This document shows, in pieces, positions 1 through 6,085 of a DNA stretch of 17,465 nucleotides. How positions within the stretch are numbered: the stretch's first letter is position 1; every line of letters starts with the position of its first letter. The translations under genes were made by a program, and so were the position numbers. The stretch lies in NCBI GenBank assembly GCA_019420325.1, contig JAHZHK010000055.1:1-17465 (forward strand), given 5' to 3'. A model generated the notes under the pieces. That model worked only from the letters and a program-made list of their open reading frames with translations, did not search any database and was not told where the DNA came from. Source of the DNA: Coriobacteriaceae bacterium. GTDB lineage: Bacteria > Actinomycetota > Coriobacteriia > Coriobacteriales > UMGS124.

Positions 1-1
1 C

Positions 2-1846
2 ACCCGCTACGGCGCACTGGGCACCATGGCCATCGGCGAGGGCGGCGGCGAGCTCGTCAAGCAGCTGCTGCGCGACACCTACGACGTCAAGCGCCCCGAG
101 GTCGTGTGCGTCTACCTGGAAGGGGCACCCGTGCCCGGCGTGGGCCCGCAAGACATCGCGCTGGCCATCATCGGCGCAGTCTTCAGCCGCGGCTACGTGA
201 AGAACAAGGTCATGGAGTTCGTGGGCCCAGGCGTGGCGAGCATGGACTGCGACTTCCGCAACGGCGTCGACGTCATGACGACTGAGACCACCTGCTTGTC
301 GTCCATCTGGGTGACCGACGACAAGACCCGCGAGTTTTTGAGCGTGCACGGCCGTGAAGCCGACTACCGTGAGCTCCGCCCCGGCGAGGTCGCCTACTAC
401 GAGGGCTGCGTGCGCGTGGACCTCTCCCAGGTGCGCCCCATGATTGCGCTCCCCTTCCACCCCTCGCGCGTCCACACGATCGACGAGCTCAACGCCAACC
501 TCGAGGACATCCTGCACGAGGTCGAGGTCTCGGCCGAGCAGGTGGGCGACGGCAGGGCAACGCTGCACCTGCTCGACAAGGTAAAAGACGGCAAGCTGCA
601 CGTTCAGCAGGGTGTCATCGCGGGATGTGCGGGCGGCAACTTCGGCAGCGTCCTGAACGCCGCACGCGCCCTCAAGGGCAAGAACTGCGGCAACGGCGAC
701 TTCACGCTCTCGGTGTACCCCTCCTCGCAACCCGTGTGCATGGAGCTCACGCGTCTGGGTGCCGCGCTCGACCTCATGGCGGCGGGCGCCATCTGGCGCA
801 CGGCGTTCTGCGGCCCGTGCTTCGGCGCCGGCGACACACCCCGCAACGACGGCCTTTCCGTGCGCCACACCACGCGCAACTTCCCCAACCGCGAGGGCTC
901 CAAGCCCGGTGCCGGCCAGCTCGCCGCCGTCGCCCTCATGGACGCGCGCTCCATCGCCGCCACAGCCGCCGCCGGCGGCGTGCTGACGGCTGCCACCGAC
1001 CTGCCCGAGGACACCTGGGACGAGCACCCCGCCTACACCTTCGACCGTACCCCCTACGACGCGCGCGTCTACCAGGGGTTCGGTCATGCGCAGACGCAAA
1101 GCGAGCTAGTGTACGGCCCCAACATCAAGGACTGGCCCGCCATGGAACCCCTGGCCGACAACATCCTCGTGCGCGTGTGCTCCAAGATCATGGACGCCGT
1201 GACCACCACCGACGAGCTCATCCCCTCCGGCGAGACAAGCTCGTACCGCTCGAACCCCCTGGGCCTGGCCGAGTTCACGCTCTCCAGGCGCGATCCGGGC
1301 TACGTGGGCCGCTCCAAGACGGTAGACACCTGGGAGAAGGCACGCCTTGCCGGCGGCGACCCCTCCAAGGTCGCACCTGAGGTGGCGCAGGCCTTCGCCG
1401 CGCTGCGCGGCTGCCCCGAGCTTGAAGGCCGCGTGCCGCAGGCCTGCCAGGTTGAGATCGGCAGTATGATCTACGCGGTGAAGCCCGGCGACGGCAGCGC
1501 CCGCGAGCAGGCGGCGAGCTGTCAGCGCGTCATCGGCGGTCTGGCGAACGTCGTGCGCGAGTTCGCCACGAAGCGCTACCGCTCCAACGTGATGAACTGG
1601 GGCATGGTGCCGTTCCAACTGGCCGGCGACCCCACCTTCGAGGTGGGCGACTGGCTTTACGTGCCGGGCATCAGGGCCGCTCTCGAGAGCAACGAGCTTG
1701 CCGACATCTCCTGCTGGGTGGTGCGCGCCGCGACGGGGCGCGTCGAGAAGATCTCGCTCTACGTGGCGGACATGACGCCTGAGGAGAGGCAGATTGTGCT
1801 GGCAGGGTGCCTCATCAACTACAACAGGGAGAAGGCAGGGAAGTAG
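2..1846 (+). CDS. Aconitase-superfamily hydratase, YbhJ-like (5' end outside window)
   Basis: This reading frame is open from base 2, with no stop before the first Met at 26, so the true start lies upstream and the first part of the protein is missing. It belongs to the aconitase / isopropylmalate dehydratase superfamily, which adds or removes water on a tricarboxylic-type acid using a cytoplasmic [4Fe-4S] cluster. Numbering from Met at 26, the three expected cluster cysteines are C201 (GCAGGNFGSV) and C262/C265 (CGPCFGAGD). A TTRNFPNREG segment follows, as in aconitase domain 3. The C-terminal part (about 480-606, with KRYRSNVMNWGMVPFQL) matches the swivel domain. The single-chain arrangement and the AGGN/CGPC motifs are closer to E. 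coli YbhJ (about 750 residues) than to AcnA or AcnB. Substrate unknown. It ends just 9 bases before the first structured repeat. High confidence in family, low in reaction. Confidence 0.85.
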   Translation, partial: TRYGALGTMAIGEGGGELVKQLLRDTYDVKRPEVVCVYLEGAPVPGVGPQDIALAIIGAVFSRGYVKNKVMEFVGPGVASMDCDFRNGVDVMTTETTCLSSIWVTDDKTREFLSVHGREADYRELRPGEVAYYEGCVRVDLSQVRPMIALPFHPSRVHTIDELNANLEDILHEVEVSAEQVGDGRATLHLLDKVKDGKLHVQQGVIAGCAGGNFGSVLNAARALKGKNCGNGDFTLSVYPSSQPVCMELTRLGAALDLMAAGAIWRTAFCGPCFGAGDTPRNDGLSVRHTTRNFPNREGSKPGAGQLAAVALMDARSIAATAAAGGVLTAATDLPEDTWDEHPAYTFDRTPYDARVYQGFGHAQTQSELVYGPNIKDWPAMEPLADNILVRVCSKIMDAVTTTDELIPSGETSSYRSNPLGLAEFTLSRRDPGYVGRSKTVDTWEKARLAGGDPSKVAPEVAQAFAALRGCPELEGRVPQACQVEIGSMIYAVKPGDGSAREQAASCQRVIGGLANVVREFATKRYRSNVMNWGMVPFQLAGDPTFEVGDWLYVPGIRAALESNELADISCWVVRAATGRVEKISLYVADMTPEERQIVLAGCLINYNREKAGK

Positions 1847-1855
1847 GGTTGTGCG

Positions 1856-2040
1856 CCGAGGGGGCGGGGCGCTCCCGACGCGCGGCGTATCCTCGTACCG
1901 AAGACTGCAGAAACCCGAGGCATGGGCGCTTCGCGCTTATGCCTCTTTCTTTGCCTTCACTGCGGAGGCCGCGCTCTGGGAGCGCCCCGCCCGCACGAAC
2001 CACGCTTCCCCTGGCGGAAGGCGTTTCGTTGGATTCGGGG
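1856..2040. repeat. Structured intergenic repeat, copy 1 (MITE-like)
   Basis: An about 185-bp element found again at 3562-3745 in the same orientation. The core from 1862 to 1992 (131 bp) differs from the second copy at one base (C at 1898, T in copy 2). Its ends are a perfect 15-bp inverted repeat, 1862-1876 (GGGCGGGGCGCTCCC) and 1978-1992, extendable inward to 22 matches in 25. Inside, 1918-1944 folds into a 12-pair stem (AGGCATGGGCGC / GCGCTTATGCCT, loop TTC). Two of those pairs are G-U only if the plus strand is the RNA. CCTCG (1891-1895) and CGAGG (1916-1920) offer an alternative stem. No transposase is present. It could be a MITE, an extragenic palindrome or a structured RNA. The downstream part to 2040 is less conserved between copies. 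Confidence 0.88.
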
Positions 2041-2150
2041 GATATCGAAGGGTCGCGAGGCAGGGCGCACTCTGGGAGGGTCCGCGATGCATGATTCTCT
2101 TAAACGGAAGCGGGCGTAAACTCATGGCTCATGCGCAGAAAGGATTCGAC

Positions 2151-2714
2151 ATGACGATCTACTGCACGCAGTACCAATCTGACCTCATTGGCCCGCTTAC
2201 TATTGCAAGCGACGGCGAAGCGATTGTGGGGTGTTGGTTCGAAAACGACCGCTATTTTGGCTATGGCGTCAAAGGCAGCATGGCGCAGCGAGACGACCTG
2301 CCTGTTTTTGCCCAGGTACGAAATTGGCTCGACCGCTACTTCGCAGGCGAGAAGCCCAACCCACGAGAGTTGCCCCTTTCGGCACGGGCCACCCCCTTCC
2401 AGCTGCTCGTACGTGAAAGCATGCTTGACATACCCTATGGGCAAACGACCACGTACGGAGCCATTGCCAAGCGCATCGAAGTGCAGACGGGCAAACGCCA
2501 GTCGGCGCGGGCCGTCGGCGGCGCTGTCGGCCGCAACCCGCTCTGCGTCATTGCCCCCTGCCATCGCGTAGTCGGCTCCAACGGAAGCCTTACGGGCTTC
2601 GGCGGCGGCATTGACATGAAAGTGAAGCTGCTTGAGCACGAAGGCGTCGACATGTCGTCGCTCTACCGTCCAAAACGCGGCACAGCCATCAACCCCTCCG
2701 ACTGGCTTGCGTAG
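2151..2714 (+). CDS. ogt: Methylated-DNA--protein-cysteine S-methyltransferase (Ogt/MGMT)
   Basis: A 187-residue DNA-repair protein that transfers the alkyl group from O6-alkylguanine (and O4-alkylthymine) in DNA to its own cysteine in a single-turnover reaction. The acceptor is C137 in the diagnostic APCHRVVG segment. The preceding helix-turn-helix stretch (IPYGQTTTYGAIAKRI) and the following SLTGFGGG loop match the family, as does the length. The frame stays open upstream through the repeat to 1794, but the start chosen at 2151 has a good ribosome site (AGAAAGGA, 2137-2144, 6 bases before ATG). Another in-frame ATG at 2124 lacks one. The N-terminal part (YQSDLIGPLTIASDGEAIVG) is the usual beta-rich Ogt domain. 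No Ada-type regulatory domain is present. It sits alone between repeat copy 1 and a toxin-antitoxin pair, with no clear promoter seen between 2041 and 2150. Confidence 0.95.
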   Translation: MTIYCTQYQSDLIGPLTIASDGEAIVGCWFENDRYFGYGVKGSMAQRDDLPVFAQVRNWLDRYFAGEKPNPRELPLSARATPFQLLVRESMLDIPYGQTTTYGAIAKRIEVQTGKRQSARAVGGAVGRNPLCVIAPCHRVVGSNGSLTGFGGGIDMKVKLLEHEGVDMSSLYRPKRGTAINPSDWLA

Positions 2715-2758
2715 CTTGTGTCCGCTCCTGTCTGCCAAAGTCGATTCACGAAGCTTGG

Positions 2759-2807
2759 CTGACAATGCTGCATATATTCTGTTAGAATCTCTTTAGATTT
2801 TTTCTAA
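2759..2807 (+). promoter_or_regulatory. Promoter and candidate operator of the toxin-antitoxin pair
   Basis: CTGACA at 2759-2764 and TAGAAT at 2783-2788 are 18 bases apart and resemble a sigma-70-type -35/-10 pair. The -10 lies inside an AT-rich dyad: TTAGAA (2782-2787) mirrors TTCTAA (2802-2807), and AATCT (2786-2790) mirrors AGATT (2795-2799). Phd/YefM antitoxins usually repress their own promoter through palindromes at this position, so autorepression is a reasonable inference. The ribosome site AAGGAG (2806-2811) overlaps the dyad edge, 5 bases before the antitoxin ATG. Confidence 0.55.
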
Positions 2808-2816
2808 GGAGATCGT

Positions 2817-3074
2817 ATGCCAAGCATCATATCGAGCACGAAATTGCGCAATGAGTACAACGAAGTGTCACGAACCTGTCACGAGCAGATGTCGCCTGTT
2901 TTCGTGACGCGCAACGGCGACGGCGACCTTGCTGTTATGAGCATCGAGGCCTACGAAGCACTTGCGCGGCGCGCCCAACTCGTTCAAGAACTTGAACGCG
3001 GACATGCCGATGTTGAAGCAGGAAGGACGATGTCGGCAGCCGAAGTCATTCGAAGGCTGCACGAGGAATTTTAA
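2817..3074 (+). CDS. Type II antitoxin, Phd/YefM family
   Basis: An 85-residue antitoxin. The N-terminal part (about 1-50) has the Phd/YefM DNA-binding fold signature: STKLRNEYNEV, then PVFVTRNGDGDLAVMSIEAYEAL, matching the family pattern in which a conserved arginine-asparagine-glycine loop is followed by a hydrophobic strand and a SxxxYE helix. The C-terminal part (about 55-85) is a charged helix, which in this family wraps around and neutralises the toxin. The ribosome site AAGGAG lies 5 bases before the ATG. Its stop overlaps the toxin start by one base (TAATG), the standard translational coupling of such pairs. It lies between the two copies of the structured repeat. Because the partner toxin gene is frameshifted, this antitoxin may have no active toxin to neutralise here. 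Confidence 0.9.
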   Translation: MPSIISSTKLRNEYNEVSRTCHEQMSPVFVTRNGDGDLAVMSIEAYEALARRAQLVQELERGHADVEAGRTMSAAEVIRRLHEEF

Positions 3075-3395
3075 TGACAGCATCCAAATGGAACGTCCTC
3101 GTCACCGAGACGGCCTATCAAGATTTACGCGAAGCCGCAGCGTACATGCGCGACACCCTGCTTTCCCCCAAGGCCGCGAAGACGTTCATCAATGCATTCG
3201 AGGAAGCCGTTGACGACTTGTCTACATTCCCTGAAGGCAGACCGCTCGTAAGCGACTTCGATCTCGCCAAACGCGGCTACCGATGGATTCCCGTAGGAAA
3301 GTTCATGCTTTTTCTATACGACCGATCGAGGCACCTATACCGTAGTGGTTGAACGCCTGCTCTATGGACCCCGCGACTGGGCCAAGATGCTCTAA
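3074..3395 (+). pseudogene. ParE/RelE-family toxin, one-base frameshift near the 3' end
   Basis: The gene starts at the ATG overlapping the antitoxin stop. Residues 1-80 read normally as a ParE/RelE-fold toxin (KWNVLVTETAYQDLREAAAYM, then FPEGRPLVSDF and YRWIPVGKFMLF). At the T-run 3309-3313 the frame then leaves the family pattern, adds 12 unrelated residues and stops at 3352 (92 residues). Removing one T restores YTTDRGTYTVVVERLLYGPRDW and a stop at 3393-3395, giving 106 residues. That ending is the conserved final strand and LYGxRDW tail of the family. ParE acts on gyrase and RelE on ribosome-bound mRNA; which applies here is not decided by sequence. The shift may be a real inactivating mutation, a homopolymer sequencing error or, less likely, a programmed +1 shift. 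The family call is strong; activity is doubtful. Confidence 0.85.
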
Positions 3396-3561
3396 GGATT
3401 AGGGCAAATGAATTGCCGTCAGCCTGCATGAAGCCCAACATCCCGTACATACCAGCAGCATTACGGGCGGTAGTTCTCGACGCAAAGCCGATACGATAAC
3501 CGGAAGCGCAAGAAGCTTGCCCCGTACGTTACCTCGTAGGTCGGGTCATCCTCAATGAGGA
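3396..3561. other. Intergenic stretch between toxin and repeat copy 2
   Basis: No plus-strand gene is seen. On the minus strand, 3461-3561 reads as an open C-terminal-looking tail (VLIEDDPTYEVTYGASFLRF and on to ENYRP, stop at 3461-3463) without an obvious start. Its upstream side runs straight into repeat copy 2. It may be the end of a gene disrupted by the repeat, or chance. I do not recognise the peptide. Confidence 0.3.
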
Positions 3562-3745
3562 CCGAGGGCGGGGCGCTCCCGACGCGCGGCGTATCCTCGT
3601 ATCGAAGACTGCAGAAACCCGAGGCATGGGCGCTTCGCGCTTATGCCTCTTTCTTTGCCTTCACTGCGGAGGCCGCGCTCTGGGAGCGCCCCGCCCCGCA
3701 CGAACCACGCTTCCTTTGGCGGGGGTGCGTTTCGTCGAATTCGGG
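3562..3745. repeat. Structured intergenic repeat, copy 2 (MITE-like)
   Basis: Second copy of the element at 1856-2040, same orientation. The 15-bp terminal inverted repeats are at 3566-3580 and 3682-3696, and the internal 12-pair hairpin is at 3622-3648. Compared with copy 1 it has one substitution in the 131-bp core, a 2-base shorter G run at the left end, one extra C after the right inverted repeat, and several changes in the 3' flank. It sits just upstream of the AlbA_2 regulator gene. A plus-strand frame runs through it and joins that gene in frame, which invites an over-long gene call. Confidence 0.88.
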
Positions 3746-3766
3746 AGACGACTAGAGGTCACATAC

Positions 3767-3800
3767 TGTCAGTGACAATCACTTACATTCATGATATTCT
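3767..3800 (+). promoter_or_regulatory. Candidate promoter with palindromic operator for the AlbA_2 gene
   Basis: GTGACA (3772-3777) and TATTCT (3795-3800) are spaced 17 bases apart, 34 bases before the ATG. The -35 overlaps a perfect 11-base palindrome, TGTCA-G-TGACA (3767-3777). Since the downstream protein is a putative DNA-binding regulator, autoregulation through this site is a fair guess. No transcription data are available. Confidence 0.45.
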
Positions 3801-3834
3801 AAGCGCATGCATCGGCGTGTGTTTGGAGGTCAAA

Positions 3835-5637
3835 ATGAGCTGCACGGTACCGACGCAGGCAGAAGTGGCAGCAGTCATCAAGAGGATGCGGCAACAGGGC
3901 ACCGATGACGGACTCTGTGAGGCTAAATCTTGTGAGCACGAACTGGGCCGAAGCGTATGGGCGAGCGTATCGGCCTTTGCAAACACCAATGGCGGCCTGC
4001 TGTTGCTTGGCATAGATGAGAACGCAGGATTCACCGTACCCGAGGGGTTCGACGCAAACAAAGTCATCGCCCAATTCATAGACGGCGTCGGCGACGGGTC
4101 AGCCAGCGGGGCACGCCTCACGAACCCGCCCGCATATGAGCTTGTGCGCGTTGAAGTCGACGGCAGGCAAGCCGTCGCCGTTCGAATCGAGGAAAATAAA
4201 CCGCAGAACAAACCCTGCTACGTCACAGGACGAGGACTCCCGACGGGGGCCTACCATCGTGTCGATGACCACGATGTCACGATGAGCACAACTGACGTCT
4301 TCGAGATGATCAACCTTATGACGCCCAGCGCATCAGAGCGTGAGGAAATTGAAGATTCTTCAATGGCGAATCTTGATGGGGAGCTCGTTCGAGCATTTCT
4401 GGAGCGAAACAAGGGCGGCAGGCTCAAAGGAATCTCAACCGTTGACGAACAACTGCACTGGCTCGGTGTCACCTCAAACAGCGGAAAGCTGTGCCTCTGT
4501 GGGCTTATGGCCCTCGGCCAATTCCCCCAGCAGTTTTTGCCCACCTGCTCTATAGACGTCATTGCCTGGCCCGGAACCGCATACGATATTGAAGCCAATC
4601 TCCGCTACATAGACCGCTTGATTTGCGAAGGCCCGCTCCCCGTCATGGTGTGCGATGCTGTTGCATTTGTAATGAGAAACCTGAGATACTGTGGTGTCGT
4701 ACAAGGCGCCGGCCGCATAGATATCCCAGAGATACCCAGGGACGCCATTCGTGAGGCAATCGCTAATGCCGTAATTCATCGTGAGTACTCTCCCCAATTC
4801 CGCGGCGGGCCGGTCAGGGTCAACATCTATTACGACTACGTTGAAGTTATCAACCCAGGAGGCCTTTGGGGTGGGAAAAACCTTTTGAACATCTCCGACG
4901 GCAACTCACGCTGCCGCAACCCAACACTCATGCGCATGATGAGAAACGTTCCCCTTAGCAGTGAGATCGGCACAGGAGTCGAAGGCATCGGACGCGGCGT
5001 GTCCATCCTGACAAAAAAGATGCGCGACCAGGGACTCCCCGCCCCGTCCTTCAAAGTGACACCTGACCAGGTTACCGTGCGGCTTTTCCGGCCGAGCATC
5101 TGGCCACCGGAAGTCGACCAATGGGGCAACGTGGCGTTTCCAGAGAATCCGCCGCTCAAGATACCCGAGATTCGCATCTCCGAAGACGCGCCGCGCATCA
5201 CCTCCCTGCCCGACTATGCCTTTACCGGAGAATGGTCGCCTTCATGGATTGACAAAGACGGCTTCGCACCCGCGGGGTTTGGACCAAGTGCTGCCGAAAA
5301 AGCCAAGGGGTTTCACCCGGCAGGATACGACCCCATGGCGGAATGGCAGGAGAATCTCAAGGCGTACATACAGGAACAGGAGAAGCAGACCGACGCGCAG
5401 ATAAAAGCCGACGAGCAGGGCCGTTACTTCATGATGACCAAAGATGGCTGGGTGCTCGACATCCTGCGCGAGCGATACCCCGAGCCACTCACCATCCATG
5501 AGATTGCCGAGCAAGGCGAAAAATCATTGCCCGTCACACGGCGTGCCATACGCGAGCTCATCGATGCTGGAGAGGTTCTGGCAACCGCCCCCGCCACCAG
5601 CCGCAACCGCAAATACCTCGCGGTGGAATGCGCATAG
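3835..5637 (+). CDS. AlbA_2 (Schlafen-like) / HATPase_c_4 domain transcriptional regulator
   Basis: A 600-residue protein of the widespread bacterial group annotated as ATP-binding or divergent AAA-4 (Schlafen AlbA_2) regulators. The AlbA_2 domain spans roughly residues 20-150 (EAKSCEHELG, then AFANTNGGLLLLGIDE). A HATPase_c_4 region covers about 295-430, with IREAIANAVIHREYS around N311 and VEVINPGGLW. A linker rich in Gln, Glu and Lys (about 500-535) leads to a C-terminal winged-helix-like segment (about 540-598, TIHEIAEQ, then VTRRAIRELIDAG). Such proteins are usually transcriptional regulators, and some sit in defence or mobile loci. The ATG at 3835 is preceded by GGAGGT (3825-3830). The frame is open further upstream into repeat copy 2, but that extension is not credible. 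Codon use looks less GC-biased than in the flanking metabolic genes, suggesting acquisition. Target genes unknown. Confidence 0.85.
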   Translation: MSCTVPTQAEVAAVIKRMRQQGTDDGLCEAKSCEHELGRSVWASVSAFANTNGGLLLLGIDENAGFTVPEGFDANKVIAQFIDGVGDGSASGARLTNPPAYELVRVEVDGRQAVAVRIEENKPQNKPCYVTGRGLPTGAYHRVDDHDVTMSTTDVFEMINLMTPSASEREEIEDSSMANLDGELVRAFLERNKGGRLKGISTVDEQLHWLGVTSNSGKLCLCGLMALGQFPQQFLPTCSIDVIAWPGTAYDIEANLRYIDRLICEGPLPVMVCDAVAFVMRNLRYCGVVQGAGRIDIPEIPRDAIREAIANAVIHREYSPQFRGGPVRVNIYYDYVEVINPGGLWGGKNLLNISDGNSRCRNPTLMRMMRNVPLSSEIGTGVEGIGRGVSILTKKMRDQGLPAPSFKVTPDQVTVRLFRPSIWPPEVDQWGNVAFPENPPLKIPEIRISEDAPRITSLPDYAFTGEWSPSWIDKDGFAPAGFGPSAAEKAKGFHPAGYDPMAEWQENLKAYIQEQEKQTDAQIKADEQGRYFMMTKDGWVLDILRERYPEPLTIHEIAEQGEKSLPVTRRAIRELIDAGEVLATAPATSRNRKYLAVECA

Positions 5638-5655
5638 GATAAGCCTCATCGCCCC

Positions 5656-5988
5656 CTAAGCGCCAAGCTCCTTCTCTCCCCACTCCTTCATGGCGCTTAG
5701 GATGGGGACGAAGGATTGGCCGCGTGAGGTGAGGGCGTATTCCACATTGGGCGGAACCTCGCCGTGGTCGATGCGGGTGAGGAAGCCGTCGTCTACAAGC
5801 TCGCGGAGCTGTCTGGAAAGCGTTGACTCGGATATGCCGCCGATGCAGCGGCGAAGCTGGCCGAAATGGCGCACATCGCGGAATGCCACGTAGAACAGGA
5901 TCTCGATTTTCCACTTCCCGCCAATCATGCGCTGGATGGTTGAGATTGCCTGACAGCGTTGCACCTCTTCACCGGTTCTGCGCGCCAT
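5656..5988 (-). CDS. HxlR-family winged-helix transcriptional regulator
   Basis: A 110-residue MarR-like repressor or activator of the HxlR family. The hallmark order is complete: IGGKWKIEILFYV, RHFGQLRRCIGGISESTLSR, LRELVDDGFLTRI, then VPPNVEYALTSRGQSFVPIL and MKEWG. A cysteine, C12, lies just before the IGGKW helix. In some HxlR members (YodB, HypR) a cysteine in this area senses electrophiles or oxidants, so redox sensing is possible but not shown. The start has a strong ribosome site (AAGGAGG, 4 bases before ATG). It converges with the AlbA_2 gene (18 bases between stops) and is divergent from the radical SAM gene at 6086, the most likely target besides itself. Confidence 0.93.
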   Translation of the reverse strand: MARRTGEEVQRCQAISTIQRMIGGKWKIEILFYVAFRDVRHFGQLRRCIGGISESTLSRQLRELVDDGFLTRIDHGEVPPNVEYALTSRGQSFVPILSAMKEWGEKELGA

Positions 5989-6085
5989 ATTGCCTCCTTG
6001 TATACTCTAAAAAACGTCAGTACTTCAAAGACTGTTGCATATCGCCCATGATGGTCGCACGCACAGGCACGTGGGAGGAGCGACT
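5989..6085. promoter_or_regulatory. Divergent promoter region, HxlR regulator / radical SAM gene
   Basis: This 97-base gap serves both genes. GTATAC at 6000-6005 is a 6-base palindrome next to a run of six A. On the minus strand TTGAAG and TATACA lie 18 bases apart, but this would place the transcript start almost on the ribosome site, so the assignment is weak. GGGAGGAG (6073-6080) is the ribosome site of the radical SAM gene. A binding site for the HxlR protein is expected here but is not clearly identified. Confidence 0.35.

Noticed and set aside
625..1380. Alternative-frame plus-strand open frame inside the hydratase gene
   Set aside because: It is Arg/His/Pro-rich and typical of an out-of-frame reading of GC-rich DNA. 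The overlapping frame carries all aconitase motifs.
3305..3316. Programmed +1 frameshift in the toxin gene
   Set aside because: There is no slow-codon or stop-codon context at the site, and this toxin family is not known to need one. A homopolymer indel is simpler.
5638..5655. Terminator between the convergent AlbA_2 and HxlR genes
   Set aside because: The gap is only 18 bases and no stem with a T run could be found there.
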